Shown here: piece after piece, positions 51,051 through 61,333 of the stretch | Layout of the letters: each line of letters begins with the position of its first letter | Position numbering within the stretch: position 1 is the stretch's first letter | Origin: an uncultured Muribaculaceae bacterium | GTDB lineage: Bacteria > Bacteroidota > Bacteroidia > Bacteroidales > Muribaculaceae | NCBI GenBank assembly: GCA_958436175.1 | Contig: CAUBJF010000002.1 | Location: 372,001 to 436,000, forward strand | Length of the DNA: 64,000 nt | Direction of reading: 5' to 3' | Position numbers and translations under genes: made by a program | The notes under the pieces: generated by a model | Databases searched by the model: none | Told to the model about the DNA's origin: nothing | What the model saw: only the letters and a program-made list of their open reading frames with translations

Positions 51051-52667
51051 ATGAAACTTCTTAATATAATGGCGGCAGGCGTCATCCTCGCCTCGACAGT
51101 ATCGCTGACGGGTTGCAACGACCTCGAACAGCCGCCAAGCAACAAATATACCAACAACAACTTCTGGACAGAGAAAAACGTCGACAAGCTTGTGATGACA
51201 GCCTACACCCAGTTGTACAGCGCAGGCACCATGTGGAGCGACGAAGAACTCACCGACAACCTCTACAACGGTTACGGTCTTAACGACCAGCACTACATAC
51301 GCCGCGGTATAGCCACCTCGAACCAGGGTATTTTCGGCTGGAACGGTTACTACGGCGGCATCCGTTCATGCCATACATATCTTGAGAACGTTGTCAACGT
51401 CGAAGGTATCGACGAAGCCGTGATCCGCCGTCTCAACGCCGAAGCACGCATGATTCGCGACTACATCTACTTCCGCCTGACCAGTCTCTATGGCGACATT
51501 CCTTTCTTCATGGAGAACCCTACACTGGAGTACGCCAGCACGCTGAAACGCACACCCCACGCACAGGTAATAGAGACAATCACGAAAGACCTCGAAGAGA
51601 TAATACCGGACCTGCCTAAACGAGAGGACCTGACAGCCGACGAAAACGGACGTCTCACACAGGCTGCCGGTGCTATGCTCCGCGCCCGTATTGCACTGAT
51701 GGAAAGCGACTGGCAGACAGTTGCCGACTGGTGCAAGCGCATCATGGACGGCGAATTCGGCCATTATGAACTCTTCCCTTCCTACTCCGGACTCTTCGCT
51801 GAAGAAAACGAATACAACTGTGAAGTTATTCTCGATATGGGATACGTCCAGGGCATCAAGACCTGGGGCGAAATGAACCAGATGAAACCGCCATCCCTGC
51901 GTTCGACATGGACCAGCTGGCTGCCAACCCAGAGCCTCGTCGACTGCTATCTCACCCTCGGCGGTTATACCATCACCGAAGATGGCACCGACTTTGACCC
52001 TGAGAATCCCTACGACAACCGCGACCCACGTCTTGACGCTACTGTCGTCCGCGACAAGTCTACCCTCTATGACCCCTGCACAGGTATCACTCACACTATC
52101 TACATCGACCCCCGTTCGGGCGTGTCGGCCGACAATGTTGTCAACGACAACGGCTCCGCACCCTCCGGTCAGTACAAGACATACACCGGTTATTATACCC
52201 GCAAGTGGTTCTCGCCCATCAAGGACGATACAAGCTACAGCTCCGGCCTCAACATCATCATGATGCGCTATGCCGATGTCCTTCTGATGTACGCCGAGGC
52301 CATGAACGAACTCGGGAAGATGACCGAAAGCGTATGGAACCAGACTATCCGTCTCATCCGCGCACGTGCCGGCTTCACAGCCGATAAAGCCCTCAATATG
52401 CCTTCCGGCGAACTCCGCCAGGTCATCCGCAACGAACGACGCGTAGAGCTCGCTCTCGAAGGCCTCCGCTGGTGGGATATCAAACGCTGGAAAGCAGGTT
52501 CGGAATACCTCAACGGTCCTGTCAAAGGATGTACTTTCGTTGGCGGTGTCGAAGTGCTCGACAACTATGTCTTCGACGAGAACCGCGACTATCTTTTCGC
52601 AGTTCCACAGAGCGAAATCGACTTCAATCCCAACCTAAAACCCCAGAACCCAGGCTACAGCAGCTGA
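51051..52667 (+). CDS. SusD-like glycan-binding lipoprotein
   Basis: 538 residues with a lipoprotein signal (SLTGC, Cys 22) and the SusD/RagB pattern: NKYTNNNFWTEKNVDKLVMTAYTQLY at the N-terminus, tetratricopeptide-like helices, and the C-terminal VELALEGLRWWDIKRWKAG. It lids the SusC barrel and binds glycan. It starts 14 bases after SusC. Confidence 0.95.
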   Translation: MKLLNIMAAGVILASTVSLTGCNDLEQPPSNKYTNNNFWTEKNVDKLVMTAYTQLYSAGTMWSDEELTDNLYNGYGLNDQHYIRRGIATSNQGIFGWNGYYGGIRSCHTYLENVVNVEGIDEAVIRRLNAEARMIRDYIYFRLTSLYGDIPFFMENPTLEYASTLKRTPHAQVIETITKDLEEIIPDLPKREDLTADENGRLTQAAGAMLRARIALMESDWQTVADWCKRIMDGEFGHYELFPSYSGLFAEENEYNCEVILDMGYVQGIKTWGEMNQMKPPSLRSTWTSWLPTQSLVDCYLTLGGYTITEDGTDFDPENPYDNRDPRLDATVVRDKSTLYDPCTGITHTIYIDPRSGVSADNVVNDNGSAPSGQYKTYTGYYTRKWFSPIKDDTSYSSGLNIIMMRYADVLLMYAEAMNELGKMTESVWNQTIRLIRARAGFTADKALNMPSGELRQVIRNERRVELALEGLRWWDIKRWKAGSEYLNGPVKGCTFVGGVEVLDNYVFDENRDYLFAVPQSEIDFNPNLKPQNPGYSS

Positions 52668-52719
52668 TGGTAAGCAAAATACAAAAAGCTAAAACAAATC
52701 AAAACAAAGAACCCAACTG

Positions 52720-53883
52720 ATGAAATCTATAGTATACAAGAGCTTAATGCTCACAACCGTTCTTGTCGCAGCTGCTTCCTGCTCCGACAACATGGAGTAC
52801 ACCGACGTTACGCCCAATCCGGTGACTGCCTTCTATGAACCGGCCAACGAGAAGGCCGTGAAACTCGTTGCCTCTAACTCGGCATCCCTGCTGTTCGAAT
52901 GGGAGCCTTCGCATGCAGCGGACGGCGCGCTGCCCCAGTACGAGCTCGCTTTCTACAAGAGCGACGACACAACCAATCCTATCTACAAAATCACATCCGA
53001 CAACGCCGGTATCAAGCCAATGGCTACTGTAAGCCACAAAGACCTCACCAAGGTCATGGTCGCAGCCGGAGTGCCAATGGGAGATAAAGGCACAGTAAAA
53101 TGGGGCGTACTGACATACACCGGCGCGATCGCCAGACCTTCGACCATTCTGTACGACATCACCATCACACGTTTCGTCGGTTTCGATGTAATCCCCGATG
53201 AGCTCTACCTCACCGGAGCCGGTTCTGAGACAGGCGCAGATCTTTCCCAGGCCTACGCTATGATGAAACCCACAAGCGAGTCCTTCGAAATCTTCACCAA
53301 GCTTACCGCAGGCCAGAAGATATACTTCGCCGACAGCCGTGACGGCGCTACGACTTACAGCATCAATGGAACACGCCTCGTCGAAGGCGAAGACGGCGGC
53401 ACGACGGCTCCTTCCGACGGTGTCTACCGCATCTCTCTCGACTTCTCGACCGCGAACGCTTCGCTCAAGAAGATCGAACACCTCTACTTCCGCTTCACCG
53501 ACTTCGACGGATTCTCCACTGTAGCCACCGACAACCACGTATGCTTCGAATACGACTACGCAGGCAACGGCGTATTCCGCAAAGAAGCAACCGTCGTCAC
53601 CAAAGATACCGGCTGGTCCTGGGATCCCTTCGAATCGCGCTATAACCTCCTGATGGTCTACGAAGGTGACGAAGAAGCTACCTGGGCTCCTACGAATACC
53701 GGTCTGGACAGCAAACCGAGCTCACTCGATATCAACAGCGACTACTTCAACATGCAGGAATTCAGCGGTAAAGTCGGCTACAAATGGAAGATTGCCGATG
53801 CATGGTACAACACTCCCTGCGTCTTCAGCGCATACTTCAACAACGAGTATGGGACATTCAAGCACTTCCAGGAAGTAAAATAA
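52720..53883 (+). CDS. SusE-like surface glycan-binding lipoprotein
   Basis: 387 residues, lipoprotein signal (AAASC). An N-terminal SusE-type domain (VKLVASNSASLLFEWEPSHAADGALPQYEL...) followed by beta-rich tandem domains. It probably binds mannan on the surface and passes it to SusD. Between SusD and GH76 in one operon. Confidence 0.82.
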   Translation: MKSIVYKSLMLTTVLVAAASCSDNMEYTDVTPNPVTAFYEPANEKAVKLVASNSASLLFEWEPSHAADGALPQYELAFYKSDDTTNPIYKITSDNAGIKPMATVSHKDLTKVMVAAGVPMGDKGTVKWGVLTYTGAIARPSTILYDITITRFVGFDVIPDELYLTGAGSETGADLSQAYAMMKPTSESFEIFTKLTAGQKIYFADSRDGATTYSINGTRLVEGEDGGTTAPSDGVYRISLDFSTANASLKKIEHLYFRFTDFDGFSTVATDNHVCFEYDYAGNGVFRKEATVVTKDTGWSWDPFESRYNLLMVYEGDEEATWAPTNTGLDSKPSSLDINSDYFNMQEFSGKVGYKWKIADAWYNTPCVFSAYFNNEYGTFKHFQEVK

Positions 53884-53910
53884 AACGATAGTCATTAAAA
53901 CAGACATCTC

Positions 53911-55137
53911 ATGAAAAAAATAATAGCACTAACGGCGCTAGCTGTCGCAATGAGCTCTATGGCTGTCTCATGCGACGATGTCGACGAATACGTTCCGCCT
54001 ACAGAATATACCATAGACTGGAACGCTGCGGCCGACAGCGCAACAACAGCGCTTATACAGAACTACTGGAACGACAGCAAAGGCTTCTTCAACGCCAAGA
54101 GCGACGGCTATCACGAAGAAACTAACAACTACTGGCCCCAGGCTCATGCCATGGACGTTATCATAGATGCCTATCTGCGCACCGGCGACGCAAAGTACAG
54201 CGCCATGTTCGACAAATGGTTCAACGGCATCAAGACACAGTGCTGGAGCGACCGCAAAGACGAATACTGGGTGCCCCTCTATGACGACAATGCATGGATA
54301 AGCTGCACGATGATGCGCCTTTACAATGTCACCAAAGATACCAAATACCTTGAGGTTGCCCGTCATCTGTTCGAAGACATGATGAATAGCTGGGACAACG
54401 AAGGTGTCGGCGGTCTCCCATGGGGCGACCCTGCGAACCCCAACTTCGGCGGTCCTCACAACCAGGCGACACCTACCAATGGACCGGCCTGCGTACTCGG
54501 TTTCCGTCTCTATGAGGCCACCAACAACGAGCAGTACCTCAAGGATGCAATGCGTATCTACAACTTCCTCAGGGAATACATCCTGGATCCCTCCACTGGC
54601 CGTGTCCTTAACGGTATCGACGGAATGACGCTTGAAAGCACTGGAGAGGCCCTCAGCCTATATTCCTACAACCACGGTACGGTTATGGCTGCCGCTTATG
54701 CAGCCTACAAACATACCGGCGATCCCGTCTATCTCAAGGATGCCTGCCGCATAGCTTCCTTCGCCATCGATCAGTTCTCCGAAAGCTCGACCAATGTCCT
54801 GAAATTCGAGAATACCCAGTGGACCTGGGGTGCACCTGATTTCGGCGGCGACTGCGCTCTCTTCCGCGCCATTTTCTTCCACTACATCGCCGACTTTATC
54901 GAATCGCCCGACTTCGAAAGCAACTGGCGCACGAAATTCTTCAAGAACATGAACTCGACAGCCGAATTCCTCTGGCGACGCGGACTTGTCGACAAGAGCG
55001 ACTACAAAAACATGCTCTTTGCCAATAAATTCGACGAAGGTGTGGAAGTCGGCAAAAACGGTATTCTCAATTGCCAGGTCACTGCCTGCGCATGCATAGA
55101 GATGCGTGCTCGAATATTCAATTCCATCGGCAGATAA
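53911..55137 (+). CDS. GH76 endo-alpha-1,6-mannanase
   Basis: 408 residues, lipoprotein signal (MAVSC, Cys 21). The catalytic Asp-Asp pair is at 125-126 in VPLYDDNAWI. Other family segments: NNYWPQAHAMDVIIDAYL, GGLPWGDP, STGEALSLYSYNHGTVMAAAY. Surface endo-acting cleavage of the alpha-1,6-mannan backbone makes oligosaccharides for SusCD; GH92 and GH125 finish them. A terminator follows. Confidence 0.93.
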   Translation: MKKIIALTALAVAMSSMAVSCDDVDEYVPPTEYTIDWNAAADSATTALIQNYWNDSKGFFNAKSDGYHEETNNYWPQAHAMDVIIDAYLRTGDAKYSAMFDKWFNGIKTQCWSDRKDEYWVPLYDDNAWISCTMMRLYNVTKDTKYLEVARHLFEDMMNSWDNEGVGGLPWGDPANPNFGGPHNQATPTNGPACVLGFRLYEATNNEQYLKDAMRIYNFLREYILDPSTGRVLNGIDGMTLESTGEALSLYSYNHGTVMAAAYAAYKHTGDPVYLKDACRIASFAIDQFSESSTNVLKFENTQWTWGAPDFGGDCALFRAIFFHYIADFIESPDFESNWRTKFFKNMNSTAEFLWRRGLVDKSDYKNMLFANKFDEGVEVGKNGILNCQVTACACIEMRARIFNSIGR

Positions 55138-55189
55138 GCCGATAGAAATCCAGGTAATTTAGTCATCGCACTGTCTGAATTATCCTATT

Positions 55190-55230
55190 TCCCCCAAGAC
55201 AGCTGAAATGAGCTGCTTTGGGGGATTTTT
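55190..55230 (+). terminator. Terminator of the SusC-GH76 operon
   Basis: TCCCCCAA/TTGGGGGA with inner CAGCT/AGCTG and a TTTTT tract. Confidence 0.85.
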
Positions 55231-55310
55231 CTTTATCCATACCGTTCTATCCAACTCTTCATCGCCTTTCAAAAGCAACTGAACGTTTCGGGAGTATCAT
55301 ACTTTTTAAT

Positions 55311-55318
55311 TATCTTTG
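55311..55318 (+). promoter_or_regulatory. -7 promoter element for the CotH-like gene
   Basis: TATCTTTG, 21 bases before the ATG at 55339. Confidence 0.65.
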
Positions 55319-55338
55319 CTCCCGAAAATCAAACAAGA

Positions 55339-56598
55339 ATGACAAATACGTTCAACATATTAGCAAGGATCCTTGTCTTCATTCTGTTCCTGACAGCGAT
55401 GGCGTGCAGCGATAACAATCCCGGCGAGGCTCCCGAGCCACCGAATGCGCATGCCGTATCGGGAACTTTGCCTGTGCTGTATATTGAGACCAAGGACCAT
55501 GCACCTATAGTATCTAAAGAAATATATATCGATGCCACTTATTATCTCGACCCTATGGACGCGGACGATATAGAGGCTCTTGGCAGCAGATCAGATCCTC
55601 TGCCTATGCAGATTCGCGGACGAGGTCATTCTTCTTGGAAAGGTGCCAAGAAACCCTACAAAATAAAACTCGATAAGAAAACAGCTGTGATGGGTATGCC
55701 CGAGAACAAACATTGGGCGCTTCTGAAACCTACCGAAAACACTGTTGCCGGCCTCCATCTGGGTAAGATCATGAATCTGGCCTGGACTCCGGGGTTCCGT
55801 CCAGTAGAGATTGTATTGAACGACGATTATATCGGACTGTATTTCCTGACAGAAACAATCCGCATCGACGAAAACCGTGTTGATATCTACGAACAGAAAG
55901 ACGGTGAAACAGATCCGGAACTTGTCAAGGGAGGATGGCTTGTCGAAGTCGACAATTACCAGGATGACGACCAGATAATCATTCCCGAAAATAACGAGGT
56001 GAATATCAATCTGCGCTATCATTCCCCCGAAGACCTGTCGGAAGTCCAGCTCCAATGGCTCTCAAACGAATTCAGGGCTTTGAATGCAGCTATTTATTCG
56101 TCTGATAAAACAACGTCAGACTGGGAGAAGTTCATTGATGTTGAAAGCATGGCCCGCTTTTTCATCCTGCAGGAAATCATGGACAATCCCGACGGTTTCC
56201 ATGGCAGCTTCTATCTTCACAAAGACCTGGCCGAAGATGCAAAATGGGTTGCCGGTCCGATATGGGACTTGGTATGCTATAACCGAGAAAAGACCGACTA
56301 TACTTTCAGGATGAGAGTCCATTATGGATTCACCCCTCACTGGATTGGCGAAATGATACAGTACAATAGTTTCTGTAAAACCGTAGAGAAGGTTTGGAAA
56401 GAAGTCTATCCAGACAGGTTGGAAGAAATCTATGGATATATTGACGATATCGTGCTGCCTCTCGACAAAGCCTGGGCTAACGATTGCGCAAGATGGGAAG
56501 AAGACCCCACGCAGACGGCAAGCCTACGTGCAGCCCGCATCAAGAATGCGCTTCGCCGTAATATCGAATGGTTTGACACCCACCTCCCTAGTTATTGA
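55339..56598 (+). CDS. CotH-kinase-family lipoprotein
   Basis: 419 residues with a lipoprotein signal (TAMAC). CotH features: MQIRGRGHSSWKGAKKPYKIKLDKK, MGMPENKHWALL, DDYIGLYFLTETIRID, and later GPIWDLVCYN. Family members include spore-coat protein kinases, but Bacteroidales versions are secreted proteins of unknown role, often with polysaccharide loci. No autophosphorylation evidence is seen here. Confidence 0.85.
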   Translation: MTNTFNILARILVFILFLTAMACSDNNPGEAPEPPNAHAVSGTLPVLYIETKDHAPIVSKEIYIDATYYLDPMDADDIEALGSRSDPLPMQIRGRGHSSWKGAKKPYKIKLDKKTAVMGMPENKHWALLKPTENTVAGLHLGKIMNLAWTPGFRPVEIVLNDDYIGLYFLTETIRIDENRVDIYEQKDGETDPELVKGGWLVEVDNYQDDDQIIIPENNEVNINLRYHSPEDLSEVQLQWLSNEFRALNAAIYSSDKTTSDWEKFIDVESMARFFILQEIMDNPDGFHGSFYLHKDLAEDAKWVAGPIWDLVCYNREKTDYTFRMRVHYGFTPHWIGEMIQYNSFCKTVEKVWKEVYPDRLEEIYGYIDDIVLPLDKAWANDCARWEEDPTQTASLRAARIKNALRRNIEWFDTHLPSY

Positions 56599-56629
56599 AC
56601 CCTCCCACTGCTAAAACGTTAATAGTGAT

Positions 56630-57277
56630 ATGAAAAAGATTCTTTCAACTTCAATAGTTCTTCTATTCATGGCACTTACAATGAATGCAGCCGACAATCA
56701 GCGTATCAAACTTGATGCACCGCAACTCGGCAATGGTCTTCCCGTAATGACCGCTCTTAAAAACCGACACAGCGAACGCCAATGGTCCGACAGACAACTC
56801 AACCGTCAGGATATCAGCAACCTTCTCTGGGCTGCCGACGGCGTAAACCGCGACAACGGGAAGCGTACTGCGCCCTCAGCCCTGGGCAAGAACGATGTCG
56901 ATGTCTATCTCATCACTCCCGAAGCCGCCTATCTGTATCTCCCCGTTAGTCACGAACTCGAACTCGTGGCAAAAGGCGACTACCGTAGCTCTGTCATAGG
57001 TGGTCAGCCAAACATAGGTACCCCGGCTGTCGCCATGGTCTATACCACTACTCCTTCACGATTCGAAATACCCGACAATGCCGCTGCCGAGTTCATGGGC
57101 TTCATCGATGTAGGTATGGTTAGCGAAAACGTCGGTATTTTCTGCGCCGGCAACGGTCTTGTCACTGTGCCTCGGTATTCCATGAACCGTGACAAGCTCA
57201 AAGAAGTACTTCGTATTCCCGAAGGAACTATTCTGGTCCTAAACGACCTTATCGGCTACCCCGAATCTTCAAAATAA
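56630..57277 (+). CDS. Exported SagB/nitroreductase-family protein
   Basis: 215 residues with a signal peptide (MTMNAADN). RHSERQWSDRQLNRQDISNLLWAADGVNR is the FMN-binding nitroreductase start of the SagB/ThcOx branch, with AFMGFIDVGMVSENVGIFC-like helix later. Periplasmic flavin oxidoreductase; substrate unknown. Confidence 0.8.
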   Translation: MKKILSTSIVLLFMALTMNAADNQRIKLDAPQLGNGLPVMTALKNRHSERQWSDRQLNRQDISNLLWAADGVNRDNGKRTAPSALGKNDVDVYLITPEAAYLYLPVSHELELVAKGDYRSSVIGGQPNIGTPAVAMVYTTTPSRFEIPDNAAAEFMGFIDVGMVSENVGIFCAGNGLVTVPRYSMNRDKLKEVLRIPEGTILVLNDLIGYPESSK

Positions 57278-57281
57278 AAAT

Positions 57282-58037
57282 ATGACGCAGGCAAAAGAAA
57301 TATTTGATTGTCTGGAGTCTTTTGCCGACGAGAAGCAGGCACGCCAGCTGATGCGGTTTTTCAAGACAGGTAAAGGACAGTATGGCGAGGGCGACCACTT
57401 TCTCGGGCTGAAGGTACCACAGACCCGAGCTGTTGTAAAAGAGGCCGCCCTCGACGTGCCATTTGAAGAAATCGAAAAACTAATCTATTCTCCGTGGCAC
57501 GAAGCACGGCTTGCCGGATTCCTTCTGCTTGTCGAAGAGATGAAGGCAAGTCTTTCGCCTAAGCGCGGCACTCACGCCGAAAGAGCAAAACGACGCGATT
57601 ATATCGCGGCTTTCTATCTTCGCCATGCTCGTCAGGCCAACAACTGGGATCTGGTCGACTTATCCTGTCCTAAGATTCTTGGAATATGGCTCCTTAATTC
57701 ATGTGCCGACCGTTCAATACTCGACAGACTCGTTGCAAGCGAAAACCTCTGGGAGCAACGCATCGGCATTGTCACGACCTGGCAACTCATACACGAGAGT
57801 CAGTTCGAGGACACTCTACGACTTGCGACCAAACTTTTGAATCATCCTCACGACCTTATCCACAAAGCCACCGGGTGGATACTTCGGGAAGTAGGCAAGA
57901 AAGACACCGACACGCTAATCGACTTCCTCGGACAACACTATGCCTCGATGCCACGGACGGCACTCCGTTACGCAATCGAAAAGCTTCCGGAACCGCAGCG
58001 CCAATACTGGCTCTTCAAACGCCCCGAAAAAAGCTGA
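57282..58037 (+). CDS. DNA alkylation repair enzyme, AlkD-like
   Basis: 251 residues of HEAT-like helical repeats. Family landmarks: FFKTGKGQYGEGDHFLGLKVPQTR, NNWDLVDLSCPKILG and HKATGWILREVGKKD. AlkD removes N3- and N7-alkylated purines without base flipping. It starts 4 bases after the nitroreductase stop. Confidence 0.88.
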   Translation: MTQAKEIFDCLESFADEKQARQLMRFFKTGKGQYGEGDHFLGLKVPQTRAVVKEAALDVPFEEIEKLIYSPWHEARLAGFLLLVEEMKASLSPKRGTHAERAKRRDYIAAFYLRHARQANNWDLVDLSCPKILGIWLLNSCADRSILDRLVASENLWEQRIGIVTTWQLIHESQFEDTLRLATKLLNHPHDLIHKATGWILREVGKKDTDTLIDFLGQHYASMPRTALRYAIEKLPEPQRQYWLFKRPEKS

Positions 58038-58039
58038 TT

Positions 58040-58432
58040 CTATACAATCGCGTGGCCGAGATAAAGGAGGGCAAAACCTACCAACACACTCAATGCCAGA
58101 TAATACAATACCATCGGGAGGTTGGAACTCTGGAAGAGCAGATAATTCTCATTAATAAAAGTAGAGAAGGTAGTAAAGCCTCCGCAGAATCCTACTGTCA
58201 AAAGCAAACGGAGTTGCTGCGAGGGGGCAGAAGCCGGAACATACTTATCGAAAAGTCCGTAAAACAGACCTATCAGGAAGCATCCTACAACATTGACAAC
58301 GAAGGTTCCCCAGGGAAATACACTCGGAACAGGTAGATGAGTCTGTACGATCCTGCCGACAACAAATCGGCAGACACCGCCAAGACCGCTGCCCGCGAAG
58401 ACCATTAAAATATTCAGCCAGTTCATTCTCAT
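58040..58432 (-). CDS. crcB: CrcB/FluC fluoride channel
   Basis: 130 residues with four membrane helices and the family motif VGFCGGFTTFSTF (about residues 80-92). Exports fluoride as a dual-topology dimer. No fluoride riboswitch (crcB motif) was recognised upstream; its start overlaps the stop of the A1S_2505-like gene (ATGA). Confidence 0.9.
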   Translation of the reverse strand: MRMNWLNILMVFAGSGLGGVCRFVVGRIVQTHLPVPSVFPWGTFVVNVVGCFLIGLFYGLFDKYVPASAPSQQLRLLLTVGFCGGFTTFSTFINENYLLFQSSNLPMVLYYLALSVLVGFALLYLGHAIV

Positions 58433-58863
58433 TTAGCTTTTCGAAGATGATACTCAGCCGACAAAGCCTCGTCCCATTCTTTTGGATAAGCAACATTGTC
58501 GAGGTCGTGGATCTGCCAGAAAAGTGGAGCCATATCATTGTCCCGGAATCCTGCGATGCCGCATCCAACCCGAGTGAGTAAGAAACGCTTTTCCTGATGA
58601 CAGGCTGCATATTCAACGAATTTGTCAACATAGGGACGAATGGCTTCCAAGCCACCGTGCATCGTCGGTATGGCATAACTATTACCGGTAGGTCCCTCTC
58701 CTATACCCCATTGAGCGCCGAACTTTTCGAAGGCAATCCTGGCAGCCTCTCCGCCATGCATCCCTTCGAGATTACTCCCGAATACGAAGACCTCATTCTC
58801 TCCCAGCTGTGTAATCCATTCGGGTATAAACCTTTCCTTGTGACTGTCGTTATCGTTATCCAT
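58429..58863 (-). CDS. A1S_2505-family, macro-like protein
   Basis: 144 residues. VFVFGSNLEGMHGGEAARIAFEKFGAQWGIGEGPTGNSYAIPT and the C-terminal RVGCGIAGFRDND match the A1S_2505 phage-related family, similar to macro domains. ADP-ribose or nucleotide binding is an inference. Paired with crcB. Confidence 0.75.
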   Translation of the reverse strand: MDNDNDSHKERFIPEWITQLGENEVFVFGSNLEGMHGGEAARIAFEKFGAQWGIGEGPTGNSYAIPTMHGGLEAIRPYVDKFVEYAACHQEKRFLLTRVGCGIAGFRDNDMAPLFWQIHDLDNVAYPKEWDEALSAEYHLRKAK

Positions 58864-58929
58864 CAGTGTTGTTGATTCTTTTCATTCCACTTTCAAGTAC
58901 AAATATAGCGAAACTTCGTTGCTTTTCAT

Positions 58930-58937
58930 TAATTTTG
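58930..58937 (+). promoter_or_regulatory. -7 promoter element for purT
   Basis: TAATTTTG, 29 bases before the ATG at 58966. Confidence 0.65.
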
Positions 58938-58965
58938 CAGAAGAATTCACAAAACCAATCGACAG

Positions 58966-60150
58966 ATGACACAAATAGGATCCGTCGCTACGTCCAAGGG
59001 AAGAAAAGCTTTGCTTCTTGGCAGCGGCGAACTTGGAAAAGAAGTTGCTATTGAACTCCAGCGCCTCGGAGTCGAAGTTATTGCCTGTGACAAATACGCC
59101 GGAGCTCCTGCAATGCAGGTCGCTCACCGCAGCTACGTCTTCAACATGCTCGACGGCAAGGAACTACGCCGTATTGTAGAGCTCGAACATCCCGACCATA
59201 TCATCCCGGAAATTGAAGCCATCGCCACTCCGACACTCGTCGAGCTCGAAAAAGAAGGCTACCACGTAACCCCGACAGCGACAGCGGCTTTCCTGACCAT
59301 GAACCGTGAAGGTATCCGTCGTCTCGCTGCCGAAGAGCTCGGACTTCCTACGTCGCCCTACCGCTTTGCCTCAACCTACGACGAATTCAAGAAGGCAATC
59401 GAAGAGATAGGGCTGCCGGTAGTTGTAAAACCTGTCATGAGTTCGTCCGGACACGGACAGAGCACTATCCGCGAAGCATCGCAAATAGAATCAGCTTGGC
59501 ATGAAGCACAGGAAGGCGGACGTGCAGGAGCCGGTCGCGTGATTGTCGAAGGATTTGTTGATTTCGATTACGAAATCACCCTGCTGACAGTACGCAGCAT
59601 CAGCGGAACAAGCTACTGTGCCCCCGTCGGCCATATCCAGGTCAACGGCGACTACCGCTACTCGTGGCAGCCTCAGCCTATGAGCGAAAAAGCTCTCGCA
59701 GAGGCACAGCGTGTGGCAAAAGCCGTCACCGATGCCCTCGGAGGTTACGGCATCTTCGGTGTCGAACTTTTTATTAAGGGCGACAAGGTGATATTCAGCG
59801 AAGTTTCGCCTCGTCCGCACGATACCGGTATGGTTACCATGATATCTCAGGACCTCAGCGAATTTGCACTCCATGCACGTGCCCTTCTTGGTCTTCCCGT
59901 CCCTGCTATACGATTCTATGGTCCATCCGCTTCGAGAGCAGTCGTCGTTGAAGGCGATACCGATACAGTAGTGTTCGACAATCTCGACCAAGTGCTTGCA
60001 GAACCCGGTACCCAGATGCGTATCTTCGGTAAGCCTGAAGTACACGGACATCGCCGTATGGCTGTAATCCTTGCCACGGACGAAAGTGTCGAAGCAGCAC
60101 GCGAAAAAGCTGACAGAGCCTATGCCAAGCTCAAGATAGAAACCCTTTAA
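58966..60150 (+). CDS. purT: Formate-dependent phosphoribosylglycinamide formyltransferase
   Basis: 394 residues, full length for PurT. ATP-grasp landmarks: [60 protein letters not shown] and [15 protein letters not shown]. It uses formate and ATP in the third step of purine synthesis. Single gene with its own promoter and terminator. Confidence 0.95.
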   Translation: MTQIGSVATSKGRKALLLGSGELGKEVAIELQRLGVEVIACDKYAGAPAMQVAHRSYVFNMLDGKELRRIVELEHPDHIIPEIEAIATPTLVELEKEGYHVTPTATAAFLTMNREGIRRLAAEELGLPTSPYRFASTYDEFKKAIEEIGLPVVVKPVMSSSGHGQSTIREASQIESAWHEAQEGGRAGAGRVIVEGFVDFDYEITLLTVRSISGTSYCAPVGHIQVNGDYRYSWQPQPMSEKALAEAQRVAKAVTDALGGYGIFGVELFIKGDKVIFSEVSPRPHDTGMVTMISQDLSEFALHARALLGLPVPAIRFYGPSASRAVVVEGDTDTVVFDNLDQVLAEPGTQMRIFGKPEVHGHRRMAVILATDESVEAAREKADRAYAKLKIETL

Positions 60151-60166
60151 GTCCACAACATAAATG

Positions 60167-60203
60167 CAGGTACGGAAACCAGGCTTTTCCGTACCTGTTT
60201 TTT
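60167..60203 (+). terminator. Rho-independent terminator after purT
   Basis: CAGGTACGGAA with its complement and TTTTTTT. Confidence 0.88.
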
Positions 60204-60252
60204 TCATTTCCGCCTATTCCCGAAAGTCACGCCGGTACAATAGCAAAACCGA

Positions 60253-60284
60253 TTTGCCGTTATAATATAATGTAAGTAAATTTG
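60253..60284 (+). promoter_or_regulatory. Promoter of the porQ-cmk-ispH series
   Basis: TTTG (60253-60256), 20-base spacer, TAAATTTG (60277-60284), 23 bases before the ATG at 60308. Confidence 0.78.
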
Positions 60285-60307
60285 CACCTGCAAACACCGA
60301 CCACTTG

Positions 60308-61333
60308 ATGCGAAAAGCAAAACATTATATCATCCTTATCCTCCTCTGCTCTGTCCTTGCCTCCACTGTCAAGGCACAGGACGGCTCTACGGCATATAAC
60401 TTCCTCAATGTCACCTCCTCAGCTCGTATCTACGGCCTCGGCGGAGTCAACATCACCCTTGTTGACGACGATATCAGCACGATTGACCAGAACCCGGCCC
60501 TACTCGGCAGTGAGATGAGTAACATAGTCATGCTCAATTATATGCGTTACCTCGGAGGCTCTAATTTCGCCGGTCTGCGTTACGGTCACTCGGCCGGAGA
60601 ACACGGTGCTTGGGCCATAGGATTACAATACTTTGGCTATGGTTCCATGAGAGAAACGCTCCCGGACGGTACCATAACCGGCGATTTCTCCCCAAAGGAT
60701 GTAGCATTCGGTGGAATATATTCCTATGACATAACCGACCGTCTGCGTGGCGGCATCGCCCTTAAAGGTATCTATAGTTCCTACTCCGATTACTCGGCAT
60801 TCGCGCTCGCTACAGATCTCGGCATCAACTACTACGACTCCGACCGCGACCTGTCGCTCTCTGCCGTTGTAGCCAACCTCGGCGGCCAGGTGAAGAGATT
60901 CAACGAAAGCTACGACCGTCTGCCTGTCGACCTACGCCTGGGATGGTCGCAGAGCTTCGGTACCTTTCCTCTGCGACTCTCGATCACAGCATGGAATCTC
61001 ACAAAATGGAAACTGCCATACTATGAGACAGGCGACGGCTCGGCCGACGGCGAAGGAGAGCTAAAAGAGAGTTTCATGTCGAACCTATTCAGACATCTCG
61101 TATTCGGTGTCGACCTAGTATCAAGTCCGAACTATTACCTCAGCCTCGGCTACAACTACAAGACTCGCACCGACATGAGCACTTATTCCCGCAATTTCCT
61201 CTCCGGCTTCTCTCTCGGAGCAGGCCTGCGGGTCAAAAGTTTCGGTGTAGGCCTCGCACTTGCACAACCACACACCGGCGCCACAACCTTCATGTTCAAT
61301 CTTTCATTGAATATCAATGACCTACTCAACTGA
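60308..61333 (+). CDS. porQ: Type IX secretion system protein PorQ
   Basis: 341 residues from the ATG at 60308. Signal peptide (VKAQ), then AYNFLNVTSSARIYGLGGVNITLVDDDISTIDQNPALLG, the PorQ signature, and repeated barrel strands. PorQ acts at the outer membrane in T9SS cargo processing. The cmk start overlaps its end by 17 bases. Confidence 0.87.
   Translation: MRKAKHYIILILLCSVLASTVKAQDGSTAYNFLNVTSSARIYGLGGVNITLVDDDISTIDQNPALLGSEMSNIVMLNYMRYLGGSNFAGLRYGHSAGEHGAWAIGLQYFGYGSMRETLPDGTITGDFSPKDVAFGGIYSYDITDRLRGGIALKGIYSSYSDYSAFALATDLGINYYDSDRDLSLSAVVANLGGQVKRFNESYDRLPVDLRLGWSQSFGTFPLRLSITAWNLTKWKLPYYETGDGSADGEGELKESFMSNLFRHLVFGVDLVSSPNYYLSLGYNYKTRTDMSTYSRNFLSGFSLGAGLRVKSFGVGLALAQPHTGATTFMFNLSLNINDLLN

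Noticed and set aside
57701..58336. A 211-codon rightward frame
   Set aside because: It overlaps AlkD in another frame and the antisense of CrcB; no family features.
58040..58966. A fluoride riboswitch upstream of crcB
   Set aside because: crcB starts inside the preceding gene and no crcB-motif pattern was seen upstream of that gene.
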